Shown here in pieces: positions 53,166 through 64,000 of a DNA stretch of 64,000 nucleotides. Both the position numbers and the translations under genes were made by a program. The notes beneath the pieces were generated by a model. The model was not told the DNA's origin, ran no database searches, and was given only the letters and a program-made list of their open reading frames with translations. How positions within the stretch are numbered: position 1 is the stretch's first letter; the number at the start of each line of letters is the position of its first letter. This DNA comes from Bactericera cockerelli (taxonomy: Eukaryota; Arthropoda; Insecta; Hemiptera; Triozidae): NCBI GenBank assembly GCA_024516035.1, contig CM044961.1, forward strand, positions 11,405,229 to 11,469,228. Reading direction: 5' to 3'.

Positions 53166-54890
53166 ACGTTCTATGAGCCTCTGTGTTCAGATCCTGTACA
53201 CACTTGCAAATTTTGTTACATGTAACTCACATTACATTACGAAAGTGTTGACTTGGCATGCCATTTTGTGAATATTTTTTAAAAATCTGTTCAGAAATGT
53301 CCTTGGATAATAACATGATGGACCCTAGTCAAAACACATAACACACAAAAAGGTTTTAAACTTACCTCTCAAAATACTATCCAAGGCTTGGTACAGATGC
53401 TTATTGAAGGGGAGAGATCCAATGTCATTAATTGTCCTACCACTAAAACTAACCGAGCTCTTGAGTGTACTGAGGAGGAACTTGACACTATTTGAGCAAT
53501 TCAAGAGCCCCATTTTACAAATGAAAATTTTCAAAATATTTACTAAGACAAATCCAGACACATATTATGATAACAACTTTGTCATCTCTTGCTAGAAAGA
53601 AGGAATTGAAGTAAAATGTTAGTAATATGGGACTTATTCTCATGTAGTTGCTATATCTATATTAGACCTTTTGAGAGAAAATTAGGATGAACTTTTTTGT
53701 TAATGAAACTAGGAAGACAAGACTAACATCTCAGTCATACATATGTTTATATCACTTAAATGCATTAAACTTTGAGTTTTAGGGTTGTTTATTACTCTTT
53801 ATATTTATTTATGTAAGATTCACGCATGTGAGTTGACTAGGAATATCAAGACAGAACTACTGTACTACTTATTTTTTATAAATATAATTTGACCAGATGT
53901 CTCTAAGGTTAACTGACAGAGAAAGCCTACTTAGTACTACTACTTATAATGATACTTAACTGATTGATTTGTTAAGAAAAATCAAATATTTTGATAGATT
54001 AGACTAGGCCACACAGCAAATCAGTCTAACCCTGTACTAATTTTCACTCTAAGCTAAGCCTGCCATCCAAGATATTTTTCATCAGAACATGTTCTTTAAT
54101 TTTTCAAATAAAAACTAGTACAAAAAGGCAAAATCATTGACCAGGCTGTGAATGGGCTATGAGCTATGCTTCTTTATATTCTGAGATGAAAATCTTTGAG
54201 TATAAATATAAAACAAAATACATAGAAACTCTGTTTTGTGTAAATGTAGACTGGTGGCGAGTGCTACTTGACAAGCGCTTGCCTCACAGCAAGCTTGATA
54301 AATACAGCCTTTGTATCTCTAGCATACTGGCCAGTATTCCGAGTATTCCAACATTATATCACTCTCACTCTCCATATTTTATTACTTGCTTGAGTCTCTC
54401 CAGATCATTTCTGTGGGTCTCTCCTCAGTTCTTTCTCTGTCAGTCAACTTCCTTAGTGAAGTATGGTGAAACAGCTAGTTTTTTTTTAAAAAAGTTTTTA
54501 ACTGTAAATTTGTTATCCTCAAAATTATTTGAATAGTCCACAGCTCATCTCACAAATGTTGCTTTTACTTTTATCTATTATCAGAGTTATCACTTGGATT
54601 CTTAGATAATAAAATAAAAAGATAATTTTGATAATTAAAAATAATTGTTACACCATTTGAATTTCGCGCCTCACTGAAATATTGTAGTTACTACTATAAA
54701 AACCCTAAAATACGGTTTAATAGAGCATAATTATCCGTTTCTCGTGTTATTTTCCCAGAGTAAATTATTCATGCAAGAGAAAAGTAATTTCACTTTATAC
54801 CTATCAAGGTTTTTCTTACATCCAGAGTTCTTTTATATCCACACCTCACTGTATTTATTCATCCTTATCTATTCAAAAGGAGCAGAAAAA
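53166..54890. other. Intergenic stretch, nothing recognised
   Basis: AT-rich DNA between the divergent MADF and TMEM186-like genes. Frames up to 125 codons (54159-54536) have biased composition and no domain. Confidence 0.5.
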
Positions 54891-54895
54891 TTTAG

Positions 54896-55065
54896 GGGCG
54901 AAATTAATAGAGAAATTTAAATTCTTAAGGCATGGCTATTAGAACTGGTTTCCCCCATCCAAGTACGTTTTTGTAATACTCTATGGCGCTTGTCTCGGTA
55001 TACTGTCTTACATAGGATTGATGAAAAATCCAGAGCTAATTTCGCCCTTTCGTAGAAAACTTGAA
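54896..55065. mobile_element. MITE-like element with GGGCGAAATTA ends
   Basis: Left GGGGCGAAATTAATAGAGAA, right GAGCTAATTTCGCCCTTTC: inverted ends around 170 bp. Core shared with 820-1012 and 42318. Confidence 0.5.
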
Positions 55066-55293
55066 TTATAGAACCCTAAATTATGCTCCACAAGATATAA
55101 TTTAGGGTGTTTTTTGAGCATATTTACGCTTCTTCCGACAACACTGTAGTGTTACCGCGAAATTTTCAATTTACTGATAACGGAACTTATTATCAATTTT
55201 ATCAACAGTAAAGTATATATTATCAATTTACTTTGGTTTATTGATAACTAAATAAACCTAGGAACTGTACCTGTAAACTTAGGTAAAGTCAAA

Positions 55294-55526
55294 ATGTTGA
55301 AACATGTGTTACAAAGATCGAATTTACTCCTGTCTCAGTCACTACCCTACTCTAAAACTCTGAGGGGTCTGTCAACATGTTCTCACTCAGTTCTCTACAG
55401 CAGAGTTTCAAACTCAAATGATATTACAGATACAACCACTCAAAAAGAAATAGTAAAGGATAAAACCCTCGGGAATAAACCACTAAAACCAAGACCTGTG
55501 GATCCAGATTATCTAATGATTTATAA
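55294..55526 (+). CDS. TMEM186: TMEM186-like exon 1
   Basis: ATG 55294, donor TATAA|GTAAGT. 77 codons, Ser/Leu/Arg-rich leader then a Pro/Lys stretch and YLMIY. Confidence 0.75.
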
Positions 55527-58500
55527 GTAAGTCCAAATAACTGATAATTGATAATAATAATAATAATATGGCCTTATTTATACTACTCAATTAGGACTAT
55601 CAAGTCCAATTTTTACAGCAGTAAGCCCAAGATGTATTATTATGTGGTAAAAATCCCAAATGAGGAAACAACTTGTCAATCTTGTCATGTCCTGGCAGGG
55701 TTTCAAATGAGCGACCTCTGGATTCATAGAGTGCCAGCCTTACCACTGACCTCCCAGGACACCTTTACCACTGAGCTAGCGGGACAATTGAAAGATCTGT
55801 GTTGAAAGTTTCTCATTTTGTTAATATACAAAAATAAAATAAAAATATAATTTGAATGATATTGATGTTAAGGAATAATATTGATTAGGAGCAAGGGGGG
55901 GATCAGTTACACCTCAAGTTAAAAACTTCTCTACAGAATCAATCAGTTAACACATTGACTGCCAATGTATTATCTTTATTCATTTGCACATTTTGCTTGT
56001 TAGCCACATTACTTGAGAACTTATCAGAATACTAATGCAACGTTTGGGTTTGGGTTTTAGAGGTCCTGGGTTTGATTCCCAACTTTTGTCAAAAAGAGTC
56101 TATAAATATCCTATATTATAATGATTAACATAAAACAAAACTCTACTTGTACTTTTTCTCACCAAATGCCACTGAGACTGATTCACTTGCATAAAGTGTA
56201 AAAAGTAAATAAATGCACCGCATATAGCACCTGTAGTGGCTACTGACAGCAGTATAGCAAGTTCCTTCCACTGTACCTACCTTGTCAGTAACTTTCAAGT
56301 TCTCTTGAAAATAAAATGTATTTCATTTGTTCAATGAAAAATAATTGTTAAAATTATTTTTCATTTTCATAATTATTAAAAAAAAAATATAAATTACTTT
56401 GTTTATAATGAAAAGGTAATACAGTCTGAACATGTACATATTCTGTAATTGAACCATTGAATTGTTGAAATAAAATAGAATATTAACCAGCATGCTATTT
56501 ATCCATTTCAGATACCCTGGTATTGAATCTGTCAGAACAATAAGTAGAATGAAATTCTTTTGTCTTTTTGGCAATGGATTGATGATACCATGTTGCCTTG
56601 GTTTAGAATATTTTGAATATGTGGAACCCTACAGCTCTCTGACCTTTGCTATACTTGGTACGTACAATAGATGACTTCTTTCTGATTGACAATGTAAATA
56701 AGTTATCATATTAAATTTGTGTCAATCAATTTCGTGATATCACAACTACTCAAACTTGCTTGACTAAATTTATGCTGAAACTGGGATTTAAACCACCAAC
56801 CTCCAGATTACCTTGTGATTTCCATGTGTTTCACCACAAAGAAATCATACTTTTTTATTGCAAAATGTACACTGAAGTAGGTAGATGATAAATATTCACA
56901 AGAAATATGACCATAATTATTAGCAGTGTATTCTACAGTCATATTTATGAAAAAAGTAGTGGTTCTTGAGAATATGTTAAAACATTTCAAGATTGTGGTC
57001 ATTTTGGCCAACTATGAAAGACCCATGCTTTCATATAACTAGATATAGTATAGTAGTGCTTTATTTAGATTGTCAGTTCGAGACAGGAAGTCCAATTATG
57101 CTAACAGTTTGCTAACACTAAATAAATTATTTATGTACTTATAAATACCTATCCAATATTCCATTTTATAAGAAGTTTGTCTTTCTTATTTTCAGGTGGT
57201 AGTCTTACTGTTTCTTTGTCTCTGGTTGGAATTCTACTGAACAGATTTATTGGAATCATCTACTACAATGCTAAAACTGACATAGTAAAAAATAGCATCT
57301 TTGTCCTATAAAGGATTACGAATAGATGACCATGTCCCTAGAAATCAACTAACTTCTTTTAAAATCCTAAAGTACTTCCCTTTGCTCAGTACATTTAGTG
57401 ATAAGGGATCACTCAAAGAGTATAAAATTGTAGCTCAAACTGGTAAGTTTTAGAGTTGTATTTATTTTATAGAAAAATGTTACAACGGTTGGCTTATAAT
57501 TAACTACATTAGAATTACAAAATACTAAGGTATAACTAACAAATACATATAAATATTAAAGACATTTTCATAAGCATAAATAATAAAAAGACATTCCTAA
57601 TTAGTAAATTACATAATATAGCAATATCTCAATGGGTTCTTAATAAACTTATATAAAATTAAATACTTAGATCATAATTATTTTCTTGTTATTCATTTCT
57701 CATGAATGCTCTTAACTTCAACTATGTAAAAATAAATATTATTAACACTTTTTTTGGTAAGATATTTTAGGATACATTGTAAATTATATTCATGTGTAAA
57801 TGAATTTAAATATTTTTCTCTTATCGTATTATACTGACGACAATATGAGTTATTTTCATCATTGAGAGAGACAATTTAATTAATGGTGAAATAAATGAAT
57901 AAAGTACAAAATCAGGAACTCAGAAAACGGGTTTTAATAAAAGAAATAGTTTTTTTTTGTTAAAAAATGAGTGTTTCACAGCCGTTTTTATTTTGTAGGT
58001 ATGAAACAAGAGTTACTGTAGACGCTTGTGGTCTGTGTTGTAGCCTACCTATCCCGTAGTATGCCTCCCCTCTGATGGGCGAGAAGTGACACAATACTTC
58101 CCAATTAGGTGCTGGGTCAACACGAGCACACCGGAAGGTATCCCTTACAAACAATTGTAACCAAATTAAAAATAGAATTTTTCTGTCGGGACGGAAGATC
58201 GAACTCGGGAATTTCCGCATGGCAAGAGTGCTTAACCACTAAGCAAATCGCGCGCTATTTACCAAGATAACTTGGCCGCAAACATGATATCACTGCATTC
58301 ATTGGCGAAACCTTTTTGGATAGGAGTTCTGGAACTTGGCCCTTTTTGACAGTAGTTTTTTTGTGGGATAGGACTTTTCCATATCCTAATATCTTATTTT
58401 TCCCTATATTTCCACCATTTGTCGCTGCTTACATTACATCAGATACTCTTTTTTCCTCACGAGGTTTGAGTAGACCCCGCACAGCTTAAGGAGAGAGCAG

Positions 58501-58937
58501 AAAAAATTCTAACCTGCTAGAGATCGAACCCTGGTCACTGTATGTGCAAGTCTAGTGTGCTACCCACTTGGCCATGGTGACTAGGTGTTTTCATTAATGA
58601 GGGTTTATAAAGATATTGCTACATTGGAAACCAGAAAGGAACCTTTGATCCAATGGTGGAAGTATGTACATGTAATTTTTAATGATTCATAGATCCCATT
58701 TTAGTACAAATTTGTACCATCAACCATAAATCTACCCGTGAATTGAAATCTTTCAGGTGTCATCAATCCGCTTGTCTACAATTCCATATTTCACCAAGAT
58801 CTAACTTCCGAAGATTCAAAACCAGGTTCTCCAACAGTCAGTCTTCCACCACCCACTGAACAAGACGTCAACTTTGAAGATATCATCAAGAAAGTTCGTT
58901 CAGAAAATGAAAAGAGCGTGAAGAAAGGGAAGGAGTA
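55294..58937 (+). CDS. TMEM186: TMEM186-like mitochondrial membrane protein
   Basis: Four exons: 55294-55526, 56512-56657, 57196-57442, 58757-58937. In vertebrates TMEM186 is an inner-membrane factor of the complex I assembly (MCIA) machinery; that role is inferred here by family. Seen: an N-terminus rich in Ser/Leu/Arg and poor in acids (likely mitochondrial import signal), then MIYKYPGIESVRTISRMKFF, a first hydrophobic segment (GNGLMIPCCLGLEYF), a second (GGSLTVSLSLVGILLNRFIG), IIYYNAKTD, DDHVPRNQLT and a conserved-style TGVINPLVYNSIF strand near the end. Phases agree at every junction. Exon 3 has a one-base frame change near 57285-57300 (AAAAAA or TTT run). The C-terminal tail is charged and ends at TAG 58935-58937. 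Introns carry SINEs of families C, D, J and A. Assignment rests on motif order, not on alignment. Confidence 0.72.
55550..55795 (-). repeat. SINE family C in TMEM186-like intron 1
   Basis: CAATTTTTACAGCAGTAAGC, TATTATTATGTGGTAAAAAT, TTTCAAATGAGCGACCTCTG, with a short duplicated head end (ACCACTGACC / ACCACTGAGC). Confidence 0.65.
56040..56100 (+). repeat. tRNA-like SINE head
   Basis: GGTCCTGGGTTTGATTCCCA B box; no tail recognised. Confidence 0.3.
56512..56657 (+). CDS. TMEM186: TMEM186-like exon 2
   Basis: CATTTCAG|ATACCC ... CTTG|GTACGT, 146 bp. Completes YKYPGIE and encodes the first membrane segment. Confidence 0.8.
56695..56815 (-). repeat. SINE family D fragment
   Basis: GTCAATCAATTTCGTGATAT, GGGATTTAAACCACCAACCTCC. 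Confidence 0.6.
57196..57442 (+). CDS. TMEM186: TMEM186-like exon 3 (frame change)
   Basis: TTTTCAG|GTGGTAG ... ACTG|GTAAGT. Second membrane segment, then a stop (TAA 57309-57311) in the entry frame. SYKGLRIDDHVPRNQLT follows in the next frame and fits the exit phase, so one base is probably extra in an A or T run. Confidence 0.7.
57985..58258 (-). repeat. tRNA-Gly-like SINE (family J), standalone copy
   Basis: Minus orientation: tail GTATGAAACAAGAGTTACTG and CTCCCCTCTGATGGGCGAGA, then GGTGCTGGGTCAACACGAGC, TATCCCTTACAAACAATTGT and a reverse tRNA-like head to GCGCGC at 58249-58254. Confidence 0.65.
58455..58590 (-). repeat. SINE family A fragment
   Basis: TTCCTCACGAGGTTTGAGTA, GAGATCGAACCCTGGTCACT, TGGCCATGGTGACTA. 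Confidence 0.65.
58757..58937 (+). CDS. TMEM186: TMEM186-like exon 4
   Basis: CTTTCAG|GTGTCATC to TAG. Encodes VINPLVYNSIFHQDLTSEDS and a Lys/Glu-rich end. Confidence 0.75.
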
Positions 58938-59107
58938 GTTCAGCAACATGGAGAATGGCTAGAAGTTGAAAGGGTGATTGTGGCAATCATGCTCAGTATT
59001 TAATATGAGTATTGAGTATGCAGTATTGACATCACGGTCTACTGGTTTTTAAGCATTCATTTGGCCTGGTGAAAATAATACTCAGGATAACTCATTAACA
59101 ATCACAA

Positions 59108-59318
59108 GGTGCACTGGTAGTCAAGTAGTTAATGCGCAAGTCTGGTAATCTAGGTAGCGTAAGGATCCATTGGTTTGAATCCCACCCAGTGCATGAATTC
59201 TTTCTCAATAATAAGAGTTTGTGACCACATAATAATAAGACTATGAGGGTTAGGTGGTAGAAAATGCATTGAGCATTAACCTCGCCTGGTGGTTATCTTC
59301 CACTAAATAGTGTTATTT
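59108..59318 (+). repeat. SINE family B
   Basis: GTGCACTGGTAGTCAAGTAG, GGTTTGAATCCCACCCAGTG, AATGCATTGAGCATTAACC. Confidence 0.8.
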
Positions 59319-59339
59319 AATACAAAAAATGGAAATTTT

Positions 59340-59440
59340 TGACAAAGGACGAGCCAACTTTGAAATAAAGTTGGCTGGAGACCATTCACTCACCCCTCCA
59401 GCTGTAGCCAAGCTGGCTACAACAACAACAGACCAACGCC
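59340..59440 (+). repeat. Family H repeat
   Basis: GGACGAGCCAACTTTGAAAT, GGAGACCATTCACTCACC, GCCAAGCTGGCTACAACAAC. Confidence 0.55.
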
Positions 59441-59924
59441 TGACATACAGCTGATTAAGTAGGCTGAAGAAAAATGTGAACCTGCTTACTAGAGAGAAAG
59501 AACGAGATCAATAAAAACCCAATAATATTTGGAGAAAAAATACATGTCTTTATTTAGCCAAATATTGTAATATTGTATAGTATTTACAACAAAATAAGAG
59601 CGAGCACTTAGTATTATCATGAAAGTTAAAGTAAGGAAATATATAAAATTTTGTAATTTTTCAAAAGGGTTGTGGAATGTTGGGCAGCTCATGGAAGATT
59701 TAACATGAGTCATTACTACTATTTAGGTAACTAATAAAAAATAATGCAACAGTAACTTCATAAATATGCCCTGAGAAAGTACTTGATATGATTTTATACT
59801 TGTGATTATGTACAAAAATTAACAGAACCTACTGAAATTGCCACTTTCTTCTGAACAGAGACATTTCAATAGAAAGCCAAAAAAACTCTAGCTAGTTGAG
59901 TTCATGTTTAAATAATATCTCTTC

Positions 59925-60080
59925 ATTTAAACTGTCCCAACTATGACTAATAAGTCCCATTATATAGCAATAAGCCCATGACCAAGACACTTATGTGGTG
60001 AAAATACCAAATGGGAGAATGATGGTCATGTCCCGGCCGGATTTCGAACCCGCGACCTTTTGAGCAATCAGGACCACGAA
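59925..60080 (-). repeat. SINE family C
   Basis: CCCATTATATAGCAATAAGC, TTATGTGGTGAAAATACC, GGATTTCGAACCCGCGACCT. Confidence 0.6.
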
Positions 60081-60179
60081 ATACCCTGAAATAATGGTCA
60101 AAGTTTTCATAATGGATGTTCCCAAGCGACCTAAGAATAGTTTGTGTTGGCAATTCGTAGATTGTAAAATTCAATGGTG

Positions 60180-61200
60180 GTTTATCTTATTTATAATTCC
60201 CTTTTCAATCACTCTACAGCACACGCAAGATAAGAATCACAGATCCTAATAACTTTGTCACTTTTCAGATTAAATAGCCCTCTAAATACAAGTCAAAAAA
60301 AGACTTACAGCGTAACTGAAATATGTTACAGAAAAAATCACCTTGAAAATATATTGAGGAAGGGTTTACAACACAATATGACTGGCCATACTTATTGGGA
60401 ACTTAAGGGTTGTGGGTAATTTTTTCGACCAAAAATCGATTTTCCAAAAAAAAAAAATTAATAAAATAATAATAGACTTCAAGACGGACAGAATAATAAA
60501 AAAAATGAGAAAATTCCAATTAGAAGTCGGTGAAAAACAAGGAGAATATGTGTAAAAAAATATAACAATTTTTAACATAGTACAGGAATCGTCCTTTCCT
60601 AGACTAATAGACCAAATACATGAATCAACATACAACCACAAGGAACTCAATTTTAATAATTACCACAATATCAAGTAAATTTGGAGGTAACATTAAAATT
60701 ACAAATACCCAAAATGATTAATGAATACCTAAAATAAGAAAAATCTTTAGTAGAAATCAAAATGAAAAAAGGAATACAGGAAAACATTATCTTCATCAAA
60801 CAATGATATATAAAACAAAATTAAGAAGAAATTAATAAATGAAATAAAATGGAATAAGAAGTAAAAATGAGACATAATATTCATACAAGATTAAGAATAT
60901 ATAATATAAGAAGATAAATGATCCACCCGCTAAAAGTACAACAGGTATTGTACTTCAAGGGGATTTTAAGGAAGAAAAAAAAATGTGAAATGAAATAAAA
61001 TTTATTTATTTATTTATTTTTTAAAAAGTAGGTTTTTCGGCACTTACGTACCTTTTTCTCGGGTTCTACTGCATCTGTTCCAGGTCAACACACAGAGCCA
61101 TGGGAATTTTATTGTGAATTTCCCCCGAAAAACTTTGTAAAAATGTAGTCTGTTTCAGACAAGTTGTACTGAAATACCCTTGGCACAGATTTTAGAGTAT
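60180..61200. other. AT-rich stretch, nothing recognised
   Basis: Poly-A and ATTT microsatellites. Part may be 3' UTR of the SHMT gene to its right; no poly-A signal could be chosen with confidence. Confidence 0.45.
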
Positions 61201-61204
61201 GAAT

Positions 61205-61312
61205 AGCTCTACGAAAAGAAAAAAAAATCGGAGCAAAAAAATATTTTTTTTTTTTACAAAAACGAACACAATACTTCCGATTTCTAATATTAGAAATTTC
61301 TCGGAAGTAAAA
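61205..61312 (+). repeat. Family I stem-loop end, best copy
   Basis: ACGAACACAATACTTCCGAT-TTCTAATATTAG-AAATTTCTCGGAAGTAAAAT: CTTCCGA pairs with TCGGAAG around an AT stem. It lies in the presumed 3' UTR of SHMT, interrupting two copies of a GGTTCTACTG / AGTAGAACCCGAG inverted pair (61058, 61330). Confidence 0.6.
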
Positions 61313-61438
61313 TCAAGTTGATAGTTTCAGTAGAACCCGAGAAAAAGGTACATGAAAACTAGGAATTTTTCAATCTTGCGAAAAAAATTACCCACTATCC
61401 TTAAGACGGACAGTTCATAGATATGCAGGAGTGCGCCC

Positions 61439-61605
61439 TCACAAGTCAGAGTGTCCTGGCATGAAAAACTGTGCTGAGTAGTCTTCTACTTGCTTCTTGA
61501 GGGCAGCCACCTTGCCTACATAGGTGTCATTCTTGTGTAGACAGACTTTGAAGTCAACCAGCTTGGGCCCGGAAATCTCTTGAATCTCCTTGGCTAGGGA
61601 AAGAC
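61439..61605 (-). CDS. SHMT: Serine hydroxymethyltransferase, last exon
   Basis: SHMT is the PLP enzyme that moves the serine hydroxymethyl group to tetrahydrofolate, giving glycine. Only the C-terminal exon is in view: acceptor TATTCCAG (61606-61613), frame LSLAKEIQEISGPKLVDFKV ... YVGKVAALKKQVEDYSAQFF MPGH then TGA at 61439-61441. The pattern 'K-L-x-DFK ... L-x-x-V-E-x-[FY]-[AS]-x-x-F-x-MPG' is the typical end of eukaryotic SHMT. No further exon was found up to 64000, so the next intron exceeds 2.3 kb. Cytosolic or mitochondrial form cannot be told from this part. Confidence 0.82.
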
Positions 61606-61794
61606 CTGGAATAGGAAATATTTGAGATTTAACTCCTTCTGTTATGGATTGCATTGTCACTAATGACTGATTTAATTGCAAACCTGATCGGCCAATAGTC
61701 AGTCAGTTGACTGTGAGTTCGTGAATAAATCTGTCCTTTTTTTACTTTCTTTATTCCTATAATAAGAAGAAAGTATGTATTCGTCGGAAAAATT

Positions 61795-61975
61795 TCACCG
61801 TTTCCCATTTTTTTTTTATTATGTAATCTTATTAGAAAGAACATTATATACAACACATATGGTAAAAATTAAAATACCGAAATTGACAAAATTAATATAA
61901 ACAGAAAAACTTAAACAAATATTATACATGTGTCCTAACTAAAGGGCGGGATTATTGCCTATGGCAATCTTTCAC
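61795..61975 (-). repeat. Family F element
   Basis: TTTTTTTTATTATGTAATCT ... GTCCTAACTAAAGGGCGGGA, TTATTGCCTATGGCAATC. Confidence 0.6.
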
Positions 61976-61984
61976 CAACTTTTA

Positions 61985-62205
61985 TGAATTGTCGGTTTCA
62001 TTGAGGTCATATCAAGAGGGAGGGGGTGTTTAATCCTTCCATTTGCCGGAAACCTCCAAAACAGCTTTTAATTCAAACTCACCCGGCCTATGCGTGGGGT
62101 CGGATAGAGCAAGACATACACATGGTATCGCAATTTGGATGTAAACCTATCCAAGTCTTAACCTCCTATAAACTTGCTTAACTTCAGGACAGAACGAGAA
62201 ATGGT
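61985..62205 (-). repeat. 5S-family SINE, diverged
   Basis: TTTAATCCTTCCATTTGCCG, AACTCACCCGGCCTATGC, TGTAAACCTATCCAAGTCTT (5S 3' half inverted). Confidence 0.5.
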
Positions 62206-62596
62206 GTTAATACAACGTGCCATTGATTCAGCAAATGTGTTGCTGAACAACTAAGGATTTTCCATGTATTTTTTTAACACTTCGATACCGAACGCCATAT
62301 GTGGATGTAGTTGTGGGTTTTTCTTTGGACCGAAAACACACATGTGGTTGTTATAACAAAATTTTAAGAGGACAGGACAATCCATATATGGCCTTTTTTT
62401 GAGGTAGATAAAGTTTAGTATTAAAAATATTTGGATCGATTCTTGTAAAATTTCGAATGTGTCCAAATATGCAACAAAAAAATTTGGTGCCATGATGCCC
62501 AACAGCGACTTTTACGCTGGGTGCATTCGTAAAACTTGAAAAAAATTGCTTGGTTAACGAATCGTTTAAAATTGATTTGTCTCTTGAATCCATATT

Positions 62597-62828
62597 ACCA
62601 GCACTGGCAGTCAAGTGGTTAACCGCGCTAGTCTGTTAATTCCAGGTTGCGTAGGGATCCGTTGGTTCGAATTCCACTCCTAGTGGCATGAATTTTTCCT
62701 CTATTAATTTGATATGTCACCACTAGTGGTTTTGAGACTCTGAGGGGTTAGGTGTAGAACATGCTTTCAGCATTAACCTCACCTGGTGGTTACCTTCCAC
62801 TAATGAGTGTTGTTATTCTTATATTATT
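62597..62828 (+). repeat. SINE family B
   Basis: AGCACTGGCAGTCAAGTGGT, GGTTCGAATTCCACTCC, CAGCATTAACCTCACCTGGT. Confidence 0.7.
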
Positions 62829-63032
62829 TCGCAAACATTTTTGCCTTTTATTAAAAAAAAATCAGTTTTTCTCCACTCATCTCCTTATTGAATTTGTCCT
62901 TGAAACGCCTTCTTTGGATGTCATGTCTTCCTAGAATTTTGACTTGAAATTTTGATACTTAAAATTTTAAAATTCTAGCAGGACTTTATTCTGCCATACC
63001 GGCGCGTGCCTGGCTAGTATTATTATTACTAA

Positions 63033-63284
63033 CTAGCCGTTTGCCCGTGCTTTGCAACGGGACTAAATTTCAAATTTACTAAGGCATGGCCGTACTGCTG
63101 GACAGCAATGCCTTTTTGAACTTTTTATAATTTTTCTGGACAAAGCGATAATGGTTTTGGGGGGGTCAATTCTGAGACATTTTTCGCTATCTCTTACCGT
63201 TTTGGCTAAACAACTCCGGACAAACAAACAAACAAACATAGGTAGGTAGGTAGGTAGTCCTTTTTTCTGTTTTATATATAGAGA
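63033..63284 (-). mobile_element. Complete non-autonomous Helitron
   Basis: Minus strand starts A|TCTCTATATATAAAACAG and ends CCCGTTGCAAAGCACGGGCA-AACGGCTAG|T: TC start, GC-rich terminal hairpin, CTAG end and A|T target. 252 bp, with the 5' end of 31246-31485 but a different interior and hairpin. A GGTA run (63239-63256) lies near the 5' end. Confidence 0.75.
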
Positions 63285-63359
63285 TAAATTGTTGGATATG
63301 TGCTCCAATATAGTCTGACAGGCGACGACCACCGTAATATTCTGCGTATCTTTTCAAAT

Positions 63360-63560
63360 TTATTTTATTTATTTATTTATTTACACTTTATTTATTTTTA
63401 CAAAACAATCATCAACAAGGAAAACAATAATTTTAAAAAAAAAAACTTAGAAATATGTACAGAAATAATAATAATAAAGATCAATATTAATTACAATTGT
63501 TTTGTAACCCGGGGCGAAGTTAATGCCTTAGGCATTCTCTGCCACTTAACCCCGGATACA
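63360..63560 (-). repeat. Family F element
   Basis: TTTATTTATTTATTTACACT ... GGGGCGAAGTTAATGCCTTA, GGCATTCTCTGCCACTTAAC. Confidence 0.55.
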
Positions 63561-63724
63561 AAAAAAAGAAAACTAAAACAAATAAAATAAAACATATATA
63601 TTTACATTATTATAAAGAAAAAAAGAAGAAAAAAAAAGGAAACTAAACTGAGGATGGGGAGGTAAGGAAAAGAGGAGAGGGAATGGTTTGGAATCTCACC
63701 AAGATTATGAATTGTTTTACTTCT

Positions 63725-63850
63725 TATTCTCATTTGAGTTTGCATACGCCACATAGAATAAGCTCTGAGGAGGTTAGGTGTTATAAAATGCTTTGAGCAT
63801 TAACCTCGCCTGTGGTTACCTTCAAGTTAAAAATGTTATTATTTATTCAT
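63725..63850 (+). repeat. SINE family B tail
   Basis: TGAGTTTGCATACGCCACAT, GGTGTTATAAAATGCTTTGAGC, CCTCGCCTGTGGTTACC; head absent. Confidence 0.6.
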
Positions 63851-64000
63851 TAGGCACCGGCCATGAGAAAACCTTATTGTGACAAAATGCCAGGTTTTGC
63901 TAGTATAGAAAAATAATGATATCAATTATAATATGTCATTACTAGTACATTTATCCAATTAAATAATAATACTATGTAAATAAATTATTCTTAGTGAAAC

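Noticed and set aside
54159..54536. 125-codon frame as a gene
   Set aside because: No recognised domain, biased composition, no supporting splice or start context; probably chance in AT-rich DNA.

Overview
The window looks like nuclear DNA of an animal, most likely an insect. It is AT-rich and carries intron-split genes with GT/AG boundaries, a MADF-domain gene, Helitrons, an R1-like LINE, PIF/Harbinger remains and many dispersed SINE-like repeats. I cannot name the species. Only about 4 kb is host coding sequence.

Host genes, left to right. (1) 255-3193, minus: five exons of an SV2-like major facilitator transporter, whose 3' part lies beyond the left edge. (2) 39572-47310, minus: a seven-exon mitochondrial class I release factor (MTRF1L/MTRF1 type). 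(3) 49440-52512, minus: a three-exon MADF (Myb/SANT-like) gene. (4) 55294-58937, plus: a four-exon TMEM186-like mitochondrial membrane protein. (5) 61439-61605, minus: the last exon of serine hydroxymethyltransferase.

The centre (about 16.6-39.8 kb) is a tandem segmental amplification of the 3' end of the release-factor gene. Each unit holds a copy of the last exon, in two units followed by an array of about eight 117-bp repeats. Each repeat is itself the final ~90 bp of that coding exon, its stop codon and some 3' flank. The units also hold a 19-bp minisatellite, a possible plus-strand exon fragment and a 5S-rRNA-derived SINE composite. Only the exon copy nearest the rest of the gene (39572-39763) reads intact. 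The others carry a frameshift or a stop. A 5'-truncated R1-like LINE (34302-37498) sits inside the minisatellite of the third unit.

Roughly 15.1-20.5 kb is a damaged copy of the same unit, filled with runs of A, C, G and T. It is best read as failed assembly consensus, not biology. Single-base losses in G/C-rich release-factor exons point the same way, so frameshifts in this window should not be taken as pseudogenization without read support.

The rest is a dense repeat landscape: at least four tRNA-headed SINE families, 5S-rRNA-headed SINEs sharing a tail with tRNA-headed ones, Helitrons with A|T insertion sites, foldback elements at 5.8-6.1 kb and 40.1-41.6 kb, a pogo/Tigger-like MITE and several minisatellites. 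I see no CRISPR array, operon or prokaryotic gene.
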